Shown in pieces: positions 9,071 to 16,463 of a stretch of 64,000 bases of DNA. A program made the position numbers and the translations under genes. This DNA comes from Hyphomonadaceae bacterium (GTDB taxonomy: Bacteria > Pseudomonadota > Alphaproteobacteria > Caulobacterales > Hyphomonadaceae), in the NCBI GenBank assembly GCA_024742355.1, contig JANSYM010000003.1, positions 263,351 through 327,350 on the forward strand, written 5' to 3'. Each line of letters begins with the position of its first letter. Position 1 is the stretch's first letter. A model generated the notes under the pieces. The model did no database searches and was not told where the DNA came from. It worked only from the letters and a program-made list of their open reading frames with translations.

Positions 9071-9583
9071 TCAGCTGTCGCTGCCGCCGAACAAACGCCC
9101 GAACCAACCGCGCTTTTTGCCTTTGCCCTTAGCGTCGTCCAAATTCTTCTCGGATTTGCCTTGACTGACTGGCTCACCATCGACTGGCGGACCGTTGCGC
9201 TCACGCGCCTCGGCAGAGACTGTTTCGCCATCGGCGCGATGGTCTGCGTCCTGGCGTGGCTCACCATCCGGACGGTGCTCATCATCCTGGCGATGCTCGG
9301 CATCCTGCCGGTGGGCTTCCGCCGCACTTTCGCTCGCTTCTTGTGCGGCTTCTGCGCGCTCTTCCGCGGCCTCTCTAGCGGTTTCCGCGCGATCTTCGGC
9401 GGCTTCTCTGGCGTCTTCCGCACGTGTTTCAGCGGCGTCTTGGGCCTCTTCAGCGCGCTCCACCGCGCGCTCCGATTTCCCCGGCTTGGCCGGCTTTTCA
9501 GGTTTGTCGGCGGCGGCGGTTCCTGCAGCGAGCACAACAGCGGCAGCTGCCAGCGCTCCACCCAGTGAAAGATGATTGGACAT
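9071..9583 (-). CDS. Exported Ala/Glu/Arg-rich low-complexity protein, unknown function
   Basis: 170 residues with a signal peptide (residues 1 to about 25, ending AAGTAAADK). The mature part begins with a KPEKPAKPGK segment, then about 70 residues of near-heptad AEEAQDAAETRAEDAREAAE-like repeats predicted to form a long charged helix, then an H/D/R/Q-rich segment (QDAEHRQDDEHRPD) and a basic Gly-rich C-terminus (GKGKKRGWFGRLFGG). No known domain recognised. Located between infC and rpmI on the same strand, an unusual insertion in the translation operon. Low-complexity composition makes homology calls unreliable, but the signal peptide and an open frame throughout support a real gene. Confidence 0.7.
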   Translation of the reverse strand: MSNHLSLGGALAAAAVVLAAGTAAADKPEKPAKPGKSERAVERAEEAQDAAETRAEDAREAAEDRAETAREAAEERAEAAQEASESAAEAHRQDAEHRQDDEHRPDGEPRQDADHRADGETVSAEARERNGPPVDGEPVSQGKSEKNLDDAKGKGKKRGWFGRLFGGSDS

Positions 9584-9693
9584 GCATTTCTCCCCTTTGT
9601 TTTCAATACATTAGCAAAAGGGAGAGGCTGCCGTCAGCAAAAAGCTTCAGCAGGCTTGATTACGTTTGTTTAAGTCCGTCGGGCGCCGAAGCG

Positions 9694-10236
9694 TTAGCGC
9701 GGCGACATCACCATGGTCATCTGGCGGCCTTCAAGCTTGGGCTCGAGCTCGACTTTCATCTGCTCGTCAAACTCTTCCTTGACCCGGTTCAGGACTTCCA
9801 TGCCCAAGTGCTGGTGCGCCATTTCACGGCCGCGGAAGCGCAGCGTGATTTTGACCTTGTCGCCCTTTTCGAAGAACTCAGCGATCTTGCGCGCCTTCAC
9901 TTCGTAATCGTGATTATCGATGTTCGGGCGGAACTTAATCTCTTTAAGCTCTTGAGTTTTCTGCTTTTTCTTGGCGGCAGCCTTTTTCTTCTGCGCTTCA
10001 TAGCGCATCTTGCCATAGTCAACGATCTTACAGACCGGAACCTCTTGGTTCGGAGAGACTTCAACGAGGTCCATCCCGGCTTCGCGGGCAGCGTCCAAGG
10101 CAGCGTCTATGGGCATTTCACCTTGTTTCTCGCCATCCTCATCGATGAGAAGGACGCGCTCGGCACGAATGTCGCGATTGGTGCGAGGGCCGGTAGGTTT
10201 GGCGCGCTCGGGGCGGCCGTATGGTCTGCGTGCTAT
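9694..10236 (-). CDS. infC: Translation initiation factor IF-3, AUA start codon
   Basis: IF-3 (180 residues from this start) binds the 30S subunit, prevents premature 50S joining and proofreads the start codon. The core is unmistakable ([25 protein letters not shown]-type segment, [32 protein letters not shown]). The first ATG in frame (10116) would delete the conserved N-terminal helix. An in-frame ATA at 10236-10234 has a perfect AGGAG 7 bases upstream (10248-10244) and gives [24 protein letters not shown], the expected N-terminus; no ATG, GTG or TTG is available there, and a stop lies further upstream. Non-canonical starts (AUU, AUC, AUA) are a known infC autoregulatory device because IF-3 itself rejects them. 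Confidence 0.93.
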   Translation of the reverse strand: MARRPYGRPERAKPTGPRTNRDIRAERVLLIDEDGEKQGEMPIDAALDAAREAGMDLVEVSPNQEVPVCKIVDYGKMRYEAQKKKAAAKKKQKTQELKEIKFRPNIDNHDYEVKARKIAEFFEKGDKVKITLRFRGREMAHQHLGMEVLNRVKEEFDEQMKVELEPKLEGRQMTMVMSPR

Positions 10237-10272
10237 GGCTAATCTCCTATGGTTGCCAGTGTTTGCGTCTCT

Positions 10273-10301
10273 AATATGCCTCTGTTCGGCTCAAGTTTCA
10301 A
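10273..10301 (-). promoter_or_regulatory. Candidate infC promoter
   Basis: Minus-strand TTGAAA (10301-10296), 17 bases, CATATT (10278-10273): good sigma70-like hexamers with ideal spacing, placing the start of transcription about 30 bases before the infC ribosome-binding site and just after the glycosyltransferase stop codon. Confidence 0.45.
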
Positions 10302-10308
10302 CTGACGC

Positions 10309-11481
10309 TTACTTCAGAAGCAGCCGCGCATACACGTTTAACGTGGCGGTTTGAAGCTGCTTTTTGCTGAAATGTTCGCGAACATAGGCTTGACCGGCCC
10401 GTCCCATGGCGTTGCGGGCCTCCGGACGCAGGTTGGAGAGCGTGCGGATACAGGCCGTCAGAGCCGATACAGAGCCCGGTTCCGCGCGCGTGCCCGTCTC
10501 GCCTTCGATCACCGTTTCGCGCTGCCCGCCATGATCGGCTACGATCACCGGCTTCGCCATGGCCGAGGCCTCTGCCGCCACCCGTCCGAAGGCTTCCGGA
10601 CGAGTCGAGGGGGCGACAACGACGTCAGCGGCCATGTAAGCGGCTGGCATGTCGCTCGTATGGCCGACAATCGAAACCGTTCCCCCCAGCTTGTGGTGGA
10701 TGATCTTGTCTTCGAGCTCTGTGACGTAATTCTTGCGACCCTGATCATCACCGGCAAGGACCAGATGTATGCGTTCGCGTTCGGCCCCATCAAGGGCGCC
10801 CATGGCGTCGACCGCCAGCGATTGACCTTTCCAGCTCGTGAGCCGCCCCGGCAGAACAAAGACCAGCCGGTCATCTCCGGCCTGAATGTGCCAGTCGAGC
10901 TTGATTGCTTGTACACGTTCGTCACTGACTTTCTCAGGATCAAACGCGGCAAAGTCGACGCCGCGCGGAATGGTCACGATCTTTTCTGGCGGCGTTTCGT
11001 GCATCTCCATCACATGCGCGGCCGTCCACTTGGAATTGGCAATCACCAGATCGCCGCGCGCCATCACCGAATTATAGCGCTTCTTGAGCCCGCTGCGGCC
11101 GCTATAGGCGCCGTGATACGTGGTGACGAAAGGTGTCTCAGTCCGTTTTGCGGCAACATAGGCGCTCCAGGCCGGGGCGCGGGAGCGGGCATGGATCAGG
11201 CTGACTTTTTCGTCCGCGACAATCGCTTCGATCAGCCGCGTGTTCTTTCGAATGGTCAGCGGGTTCTTGCTCGCCGCATTCATGTGAATGAGTTCGCCGC
11301 CGGCCTCAGCAAGCGCATCCTCAAGCCGCCCACCGGCGCTGACCACCAGCGCCCGGCCCCCTGCTGCCGTGATTGCTTCGGCCATTTCGACGGTCGTGCG
11401 TTCCGCTCCACCGGCACTCAGGTCGGGGATGACTTGCAGGACGGTCTGTCCACTCAGATCTGGCCACGCAGATTCGTTCAT
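10309..11481 (-). CDS. GT4-family glycosyltransferase
   Basis: About 390 residues, GT-B fold, retaining glycosyltransferase family 4. N-terminal domain has VLQVIPDLSAGGAERTTVE (acceptor-side loop typical of GT4); C-terminal domain has VFVLPGRLTSWKGQ (nucleotide-sugar loop with KGQ) and the signature PSTRPEAFGRVAAEASAMA..PVI with the E-x7-E donor-binding pattern. No transmembrane segment. Acceptor unknown; lipopolysaccharide or exopolysaccharide assembly is typical. An upstream ATG at 11511 would add 10 residues; neither start has a clear Shine-Dalgarno. Lies just upstream of infC but infC seems to have its own promoter. Confidence 0.88.
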   Translation of the reverse strand: MNESAWPDLSGQTVLQVIPDLSAGGAERTTVEMAEAITAAGGRALVVSAGGRLEDALAEAGGELIHMNAASKNPLTIRKNTRLIEAIVADEKVSLIHARSRAPAWSAYVAAKRTETPFVTTYHGAYSGRSGLKKRYNSVMARGDLVIANSKWTAAHVMEMHETPPEKIVTIPRGVDFAAFDPEKVSDERVQAIKLDWHIQAGDDRLVFVLPGRLTSWKGQSLAVDAMGALDGAERERIHLVLAGDDQGRKNYVTELEDKIIHHKLGGTVSIVGHTSDMPAAYMAADVVVAPSTRPEAFGRVAAEASAMAKPVIVADHGGQRETVIEGETGTRAEPGSVSALTACIRTLSNLRPEARNAMGRAGQAYVREHFSKKQLQTATLNVYARLLLK

Positions 11482-11585
11482 GAGGCGAGTGTGACTGATT
11501 TGCGCGCGCATTGAAACGAAGAAGTTGTCAGCCGCGCCGAGCAGTTGCAGTAGAGGAGCTGAATGAGGGTCAGAGGAGCGTGCGC

Positions 11586-12338
11586 ATGGATCATCAGGAT
11601 TTCACATCACCGCAAGGGCGCCGTCTCGCCTATCGCTATGCGGCGCCAAGGTCCGAGCTGACCTATGTCTGGCTGTCTGGCTTCAAATCCGACATGACCG
11701 GAACCAAGGTGACCGTGCTGGAGGACTGGGCGAAACAGGCCGGGCATGGCTTCCTGGCTTTCGATTATTCCGGCCATGGCGTGTCTGGCGGTGCGTTCGA
11801 GGACGGGACCATCTCAGCCTGGCGCGAAGATGCGCTGGCCGCGATTGAAGGCCTGACCTCTGGCGCCCTGATCCTGGTCGGCTCGAGCATGGGCGGCTGG
11901 ATGGCGATCTTGTCGGCCCTGGCCATGAAAGCCCGCGTGGCCGGCATGGTCCTGATCGCGCCGGCACCGGATTTCACGCAGAAACTGATGTGGCCCGAAT
12001 TTAGCGCTGACCAGCAAGCCGAGATCATGGAAAAGGGCATGACCCTGCGCCCGTCCGACTATGGCGATCCATACCCGATCACGCGCGACCTGATCGAAGA
12101 CGGCAAACTATGGGCCTTGCTCGATGCGCCGATCGAGCTGGATATGCCGATCCGCATCCTGCAAGGCGTGCGTGACCCGGATGTGCCGTGGGAACACGCG
12201 TTCAAACTGGTCGACGCGCTGACCAGTGAAGACCTGGTCTTTTCCCTGATCAAGGATGGCGACCATCGCCTGTCGCGAGATCAGGATATCGCGCGCCTGG
12301 TGGCGACGTGTGGGGAGCTGGCGGGGGTATTGGAATAG
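11586..12338 (+). CDS. Alpha/beta hydrolase (ABHD10-like)
   Basis: 250-residue cytoplasmic alpha/beta-hydrolase fold protein. Nucleophile elbow GSSMGG with Ser101, oxyanion region WLSGFKSDMTG (replacing HGxx), strand-6 Asp in GVRDPDVPW and catalytic His in KDGDHRLS. The LSGFKSDM and FDYSGHGVSGG motifs resemble the ABHD10/acyl-protein thioesterase-like group common in alphaproteobacteria. Start at 11586 chosen over 11511 because AGAGGAG lies 7 bases upstream and homologous proteins begin near the strand preceding GRRLAYRY. Divergent from the glycosyltransferase; substrate unknown. Confidence 0.85.
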   Translation: MDHQDFTSPQGRRLAYRYAAPRSELTYVWLSGFKSDMTGTKVTVLEDWAKQAGHGFLAFDYSGHGVSGGAFEDGTISAWREDALAAIEGLTSGALILVGSSMGGWMAILSALAMKARVAGMVLIAPAPDFTQKLMWPEFSADQQAEIMEKGMTLRPSDYGDPYPITRDLIEDGKLWALLDAPIELDMPIRILQGVRDPDVPWEHAFKLVDALTSEDLVFSLIKDGDHRLSRDQDIARLVATCGELAGVLE

Positions 12339-12361
12339 ACAAGTTCCCAGGCACGCCCTCT

Positions 12362-12386
12362 GATCCTTCGACTTCGCTCAGGATGA
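12362..12386. repeat. Possible dispersed intergenic repeat
   Basis: The stretch ATCCTTCGACTTCGCTCAGG followed by ATGAG, with inverted ends ATCCT/AGGAT, in the 179-base gap after the hydrolase. This motif resembles a short repeat I recall as scattered in intergenic DNA of many bacteria; I saw only one copy in this window, so multiplicity must be tested on the genome. Confidence 0.35.
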
Positions 12387-12517
12387 GAACCTGTTGAGCC
12401 CATGTTTGGTCATGACCCCAGGCTGCTGCCTGCGATCAAGCGCAAGGGTGAGATCCATGGCAAACTATCCGGCGACTTGCCTTACCGCCGAAACACGATT
12501 TACCTAGGCCTCGTGCA

Positions 12518-12958
12518 ATGCAAGGCACGAGCTTGGGGGACGTTTTGAAATCAACAATTTGCACGGCAATCATAGGCTTTGCGCTGGCGCCAATCGCGGC
12601 AGCTGAGATCGCGTGGGATGATATTCCCAAGGCCCAGGCCGACGCCTATCTGGCCGGACAAGCTCAGAAAACAGAGCCCATGAGCCAACGCGAGGTCCTG
12701 TTCTGCAAGGCGCATTGGGAAGGCTATTCAGAAGCGATTTCTGAGCAGGAGAGACATCGTCTGTTTCCGCCACTGACGGCTGAATTCGTCTACGGAGCCG
12801 TGGATTATTGGGCGGCACGGCTCGAAATTTCGGACTATGATGCCGAACTGGAAATCGCGGATGCAGCCTATTACGCGCTGATCCATTTTGGACCGACGCC
12901 TGAGCAGAAAGTTGAAGCGGCGAGGAAACTGGGGTCATGCGCGCCTGACGGGCAATAA
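12518..12958 (+). CDS. Small exported protein of unknown function
   Basis: Up to 146 residues with an N-terminal hydrophobic segment (STICTAIIGFALAPIAAA-E) that reads as a signal peptide. The mature part contains two Cys (in LFCKAHWEGYSE and LGSCAPDG) that could pair, and is rich in Ala, Glu and Tyr; no family recognised. An in-frame TTG at 12545, with GGGGGA four bases before it, would place the signal peptide directly at the N-terminus and may be the true start. Convergent with lysS, separated by a GC hairpin. Confidence 0.6.
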   Translation: MQGTSLGDVLKSTICTAIIGFALAPIAAAEIAWDDIPKAQADAYLAGQAQKTEPMSQREVLFCKAHWEGYSEAISEQERHRLFPPLTAEFVYGAVDYWAARLEISDYDAELEIADAAYYALIHFGPTPEQKVEAARKLGSCAPDGQ

Positions 12959-12966
12959 ACCAGTCT

Positions 12967-12982
12967 GGGCGCCTGAGCGCCC
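12967..12982. terminator. GC hairpin between convergent genes
   Basis: GGGCGC-CTGA-GCGCCC, a perfect 6-bp stem with tetraloop, between the stops of the small exported protein and lysS. There is no T-tract on either side, so it may be a processing/stability hairpin rather than an intrinsic terminator. Confidence 0.35.
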
Positions 12983-12990
12983 CAATCTCC

Positions 12991-14577
12991 TTATCGCGCT
13001 AACGCATCCTCGATCAGCTGCGCCGTCTCGTCGACGCCGTACAGCGCGATGAAACCGCCAAAGCGCGGCCCCTGGCTCTGGCCGAGCAGGACTTCGTACA
13101 GGGCCTGGAACCAGCCGCGCAGGTTTTCGAACTCATGCTCTTTACCGACCGAGAAGGTCAGCGTCTGCAGCTCACCCTGATCGACCTCGCCGTCCCAGGC
13201 GCGCAAGCGCTTGGCCAGGTCCGCCATCGCAGCGCGTTCCTGATCGTCCGGAGCGCGATAGGATTTGGTCGGCTCAACGAAGTCTCGATAATAGGCCATG
13301 GCATAGCCTGCGAGCTCATCCAGCAGCGGGTGCGTCTCAGCCGAGGCGCCGGGCGCATAGCGCGAGATATAGCCCCAAAGCTGTTCCCGGTTCTCAGCAT
13401 TCGCGACGCTGACAAGGTTGAGCAGCAGCGCGAACGAGACCGGCGAGGTTTCACGCGGCGGGTTTCCACCATGAATGTGCCAGACCGGATTCTCGACCTG
13501 ACGCTTTTCTTCCTCATCCGGGAATTTCTCCAGGAAGGTCAGATACTCATCCACGGCTTTCGGGATGACGTCGAAATACAATTTCTTGGCCACACGCGGT
13601 TTCTGGAACTGGTAGAGCGACAGGCTCTCCTGCGGCGCATATTTCAGCCAATCCTCGACCGCGATGCCATTGCCCTTGGTCTTGGAAATCTTGGTGCCAT
13701 GCTCGTCGAGGAAGAGCTCATAGACATATTGCTGCGGCGGCTGGACACCGAGGATGCGGCAGATCTTGGAATAGATCGGTGCATTGTCCTGATGGTCCTT
13801 GCCGAACATTTCAAAATCGACGCCGAGCGCGGCCCAGCGCATGCCGAAATCGGGCTTCCATTGCAGCTTGGTATTGCCGCCGGTGACCGGCAGTGTGACG
13901 TCAGTGCCGTCTTCATCCTCGAACGTGATCGTGCCAGCCTTCGGGTCGGTCGCCTTCATCGGCACATAGAGCACGCGTCCGGTGCTCGGCGAGATTGGCA
14001 GGAAAGGCGAATAGGTCGCCTGCCGCTCGGCCCCAAGCGTCGGCAGCATCACGGCCATGATGTCATCGAACTTTTCCAGCGCGCGCAGCAGCATCGGGTC
14101 GAATGTGCCATTCTTGTAGCAATCGGTCGCTGACAGGAATTCATAGTCAAACCCGAAACTGTCCAGGAAAGCACAAAGGCGGGCGCCCATATGAGCGCCA
14201 TAGCTGTCATGCGTGCCAAACGGATCCGGCACGTCGGTCAGAGGCTTCTGCAGGTATTCTTCCAGGCTTTCCGGATTTGGTACGGTTGGCGGCACCTTGC
14301 GCATGCCATCCATGTCATCGGAAATGCAGATCAGCCTGGTCTCGTAGTCCCCGGCCGTCAGCGCTTCGAACGCGGTCTTGACCATGGTCGTGCGCACAAC
14401 TTCGCCGAAGGTCCCGATATGCGGCAGGCCAGACGGGCCATAGCCGGTCTCAAAGACAATCGGGCCCTGCTTGGGTTTGCCCTGTTTCTCCATATTGCGC
14501 AGGCGTTTGAGCAGGGCGCGCGCTTGTTCGAACGGCCAGGCTTTTGCGGTTTCTGCGAGGGATTGGAGATCGCTCAT
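12991..14577 (-). CDS. lysS: Class I lysyl-tRNA synthetase
   Basis: 528-residue class I (archaeal-type) LysRS, which charges tRNA-Lys; most bacteria use an unrelated class II enzyme, while alphaproteobacteria and spirochetes use this form. HIGH-type motif PHIGT (H53), [11 protein letters not shown] substrate region, and KMSKS-type loop KISKTKGN (296-303) are present; C-terminal alpha-helical anticodon domain follows. Start at 14577 (MSDLQSL) chosen for AAGGAG 9 bases upstream; a longer in-frame start at 14682 would add 35 atypical residues and run through the palindrome of the next operon. A hairpin (14599-14624, GCGCCG/CGGCGC) sits in the leader; no Lys-rich leader peptide seen. Confidence 0.95.
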   Translation of the reverse strand: MSDLQSLAETAKAWPFEQARALLKRLRNMEKQGKPKQGPIVFETGYGPSGLPHIGTFGEVVRTTMVKTAFEALTAGDYETRLICISDDMDGMRKVPPTVPNPESLEEYLQKPLTDVPDPFGTHDSYGAHMGARLCAFLDSFGFDYEFLSATDCYKNGTFDPMLLRALEKFDDIMAVMLPTLGAERQATYSPFLPISPSTGRVLYVPMKATDPKAGTITFEDEDGTDVTLPVTGGNTKLQWKPDFGMRWAALGVDFEMFGKDHQDNAPIYSKICRILGVQPPQQYVYELFLDEHGTKISKTKGNGIAVEDWLKYAPQESLSLYQFQKPRVAKKLYFDVIPKAVDEYLTFLEKFPDEEEKRQVENPVWHIHGGNPPRETSPVSFALLLNLVSVANAENREQLWGYISRYAPGASAETHPLLDELAGYAMAYYRDFVEPTKSYRAPDDQERAAMADLAKRLRAWDGEVDQGELQTLTFSVGKEHEFENLRGWFQALYEVLLGQSQGPRFGGFIALYGVDETAQLIEDALAR

Positions 14578-14664
14578 CTTCAGGGGCTCCTTGGTTAAGC
14601 GCCGGGAGGTAACACTCTCGGCGCCGCTGTCAAAGGCCGAATCCTGCGAGCAAATTCTACGTGC

Positions 14665-14698
14665 GTAAAAAATATTTGACATGTCAAAAATGTTTTAC
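14665..14698. promoter_or_regulatory. 34-bp palindromic operator over a TTGACA box
   Basis: An extended imperfect inverted repeat from GTAAAA to TTTTAC centred on the perfect 12-mer TTGACATGTCAA (14676-14687). The plus-strand TTGACA (14676-14681) is followed after 17 bases by TACATG (14699-14704), a possible -35/-10 pair for the membrane protein-Xre operon 50 bases downstream. The symmetric core suits a dimeric HTH repressor, the obvious candidate being the Xre protein encoded two genes on (autoregulation, inferred). It also lies upstream of divergent lysS. Confidence 0.6.
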
Positions 14699-14736
14699 TA
14701 CATGAGGTGTACAAGATTTTTTACATGGAGGATCCG

Positions 14737-15159
14737 ATGGGATTCAGAGAGAAAATGGCCTGGGCAATGCTCGTGATAATGTCAGCTATGGGTGGCCTGT
14801 ACTTTTACTGGGTGTTCCAGCAATCAGCGGCAATAGGCGATTGGGCGCCACCTAATCTGAGATTTTTGATCGGCTTTGTGATCCTGGTGATCGTACTTGC
14901 GATCATTGCCGGAACCGTGATTGGGATCAGTCGCCCGTCGGAAGCGAGCCCGCCAATGGACGAGCGGGAACGCATGATCAGCTATTCCGGCGAGGTCTGG
15001 GCGGGGCGCCTGATGACCATCCTCATCCTTTTCGCGCTGGGTGATTTTGCCGTGAACGATAGCGGGAATCGTTTGTTTCACCTGACCTTTGCAAGTCTGG
15101 TTGTAAGCCAGATTGCCGAGCATGTGATGCAAATCCTGTTTTACCGGCGGGGAGTCTAA
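14737..15159 (+). CDS. Small four-TM membrane protein paired with Xre regulator
   Basis: 140-residue integral membrane protein with about four hydrophobic helices (7-27, 43-66, 88-106, 112-132) and a conserved-looking cytoplasmic loop PPMDERERMISYSG between TM2 and TM3. The MDERE...I pattern and coupling to a tiny Xre regulator are reminiscent of DUF2178-type/YozG-associated membrane proteins, but I do not assign a family firmly. Start ATG at 14737 has GGAGG 5 bases upstream; two earlier in-frame ATGs lack such a site. The Xre gene follows after 2 bases. Function unknown. Confidence 0.75.
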   Translation: MGFREKMAWAMLVIMSAMGGLYFYWVFQQSAAIGDWAPPNLRFLIGFVILVIVLAIIAGTVIGISRPSEASPPMDERERMISYSGEVWAGRLMTILILFALGDFAVNDSGNRLFHLTFASLVVSQIAEHVMQILFYRRGV

Positions 15160-15161
15160 GC

Positions 15162-15380
15162 ATGACCAAGCGACCGCCCATCACCAATCGCGTGAAGGAA
15201 TTGCGTGAGGCGCATGAGCAAATGAGTCAGTCGGCGCTGGCCAAGGAAATCGGCGTTACGCGCCAGACCGTGATTGCGATTGAGCAGGGCAAATATTCAC
15301 CAAGCCTGGAGAGCGCGTTTCGCATAGCGCGCGTCTTCGGCGTCGGGCTCGAAGATGTGTTTGGCTGGGACGGCGACTAA
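15162..15380 (+). CDS. Small Xre/Cro-type HTH regulator
   Basis: 72-residue single-domain helix-turn-helix protein (LREAHEQMSQSALAKEIGVTR recognition region, then QTVIAIEQGKYSPSLESAFRIARVFG), close in layout to the YozG/HTH_3 group of compact regulators coupled to membrane proteins. Separated by only 2 bases from the upstream membrane protein, so surely co-translated. Likely binds the 34-bp palindrome over the operon promoter; that link is inferred from proximity and symmetry. The gene overlaps tail-to-tail with a short minus-strand gene. Confidence 0.88.
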   Translation: MTKRPPITNRVKELREAHEQMSQSALAKEIGVTRQTVIAIEQGKYSPSLESAFRIARVFGVGLEDVFGWDGD

Positions 15381-15553
15381 AGTCCGACCGGATGGCTTTC
15401 GCTCAGGGACAGGCGCCGACGACGATCTTCGAGCTCACGCGTGAGTTTGACCGTAATCGGATCGCCATGATCGAGTATGGTCGGCTCCCGGCTCTCGGGT
15501 GTTTCCGTGTTCGTATCGCGCCGGAAAAACCGGACAGTCTTAAAGCGTTTCAT
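15377..15553 (-). CDS. Small basic hypothetical protein
   Basis: 58 residues from an ATG at 15553 with AGGGGA 6 bases upstream. Sequence is charged (MKRFKTVRFFRRDT ... KLTRELEDRRRRLSLSE) with no membrane segment. Overlaps the Xre stop by 4 bases on the opposite strand. No homology recognised; a chance frame is possible, but the ribosome-binding site and snug fit argue for a real small gene. Confidence 0.4.
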   Translation of the reverse strand: MKRFKTVRFFRRDTNTETPESREPTILDHGDPITVKLTRELEDRRRRLSLSESHPVGL

Positions 15554-15738
15554 TTTGCGTCCCCTGGGGATTACCCCTGAACAGGAAAGCAAAACTCGCG
15601 CCATAGGAGAAGTGTATTATTTCGAATTTGAAATGATGTGGCGGATTTTCAACAGTGTTGCGAGAGCTGCATCTAAACGTGCCTCGCGCGGCATCTCCTT
15701 TCCAGAACCTATCACAAGCAATGGAATGGACTTGTTCA

Positions 15739-16437
15739 ATGCCCGCCAATCTAAACAACCGTGCACTGGGAGAATTCCTGGGATTCACCATCTTCGCGAT
15801 CGCATTGAAAGCTGCGCTTGATCTGGTCATTTGGCGCTACGCTGCGCCGATCTCCCTCATCATGGTTTTGATATGCCTTTGCTTTTATTTGAAGCATCAA
15901 AACCGAGACCTCACGAGGCTCGGGATCGTTTCGTTCAGAAAAGCGAAGAGCTACTGGCTGCTACCGCTTCAAACATTGATCGCATTTGTCATCGTCATCG
16001 CGACCGGCGTAGCTGTCACAATTCTCGGCGAGATGTCCGGCTTGGCGATCATGCAATCAAACCCGGAAGGCGATTTAGCCAGGTTTGGGAATCTGACAGG
16101 CAACACGGGATTGTTCCTCTTTTGGCTCGCAATCATCTGGGTTGCAGGTCCCGCGGAGGAACTTTTTTTCCGTGGCTTCATGATCAACACCCTCACTGAG
16201 GCGCTCGGGAGAAACAGACTCGCGGTTGGGCTTAGTGTTTTTGTGCCCGCCCTAATTTTCGGGGTCGTGCATATGTACTACCAGGGTGTGCCCGGCCTGT
16301 TCACGACCGGCTTTATCGGGTTTTCTCTGGGTTGCTTGTTCCTGGTGTACAAGCGCAACATATGGCCACTGATGATTGCCCATGCTTGCGTAAACTCCTT
16401 AGGGTTCACGCTTCAATACCTGGGCATCGACGCATAG
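15739..16437 (+). CDS. CPBP-family intramembrane metalloprotease (CAAX/Abi type)
   Basis: About 232 residues, six to eight hydrophobic helices. Contains all three CPBP signatures: AEELFFRGF (EExxxR), FGVVHMYYQG (FxxxH) and AHACVNSLG (HxxxN). The family includes eukaryotic Rce1 CAAX proteases and bacterial proteins tied to bacteriocin immunity, though most are uncharacterised. Start is uncertain: in-frame ATGs at 15655, 15721 and 15739; 15739 places the first hydrophobic helix near the N-terminus but none has a good Shine-Dalgarno. Neighbours give no functional hint. Confidence 0.85.
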   Translation: MPANLNNRALGEFLGFTIFAIALKAALDLVIWRYAAPISLIMVLICLCFYLKHQNRDLTRLGIVSFRKAKSYWLLPLQTLIAFVIVIATGVAVTILGEMSGLAIMQSNPEGDLARFGNLTGNTGLFLFWLAIIWVAGPAEELFFRGFMINTLTEALGRNRLAVGLSVFVPALIFGVVHMYYQGVPGLFTTGFIGFSLGCLFLVYKRNIWPLMIAHACVNSLGFTLQYLGIDA

Positions 16438-16463
16438 CGATCAGGGGACCGATACCGGGACGT

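Noticed and set aside
9694-10116. infC starting at the internal ATG
   Set aside because: Would remove about 40 conserved N-terminal residues including [13 protein letters not shown]; the upstream ATA with AGGAG restores the family length.
14578-14682. 35-residue N-terminal extension of lysyl-tRNA synthetase
   Set aside because: The extra residues are not family-like and the ATG at 14577 has AAGGAG in place; the upstream ATG lies inside the palindromic operator.
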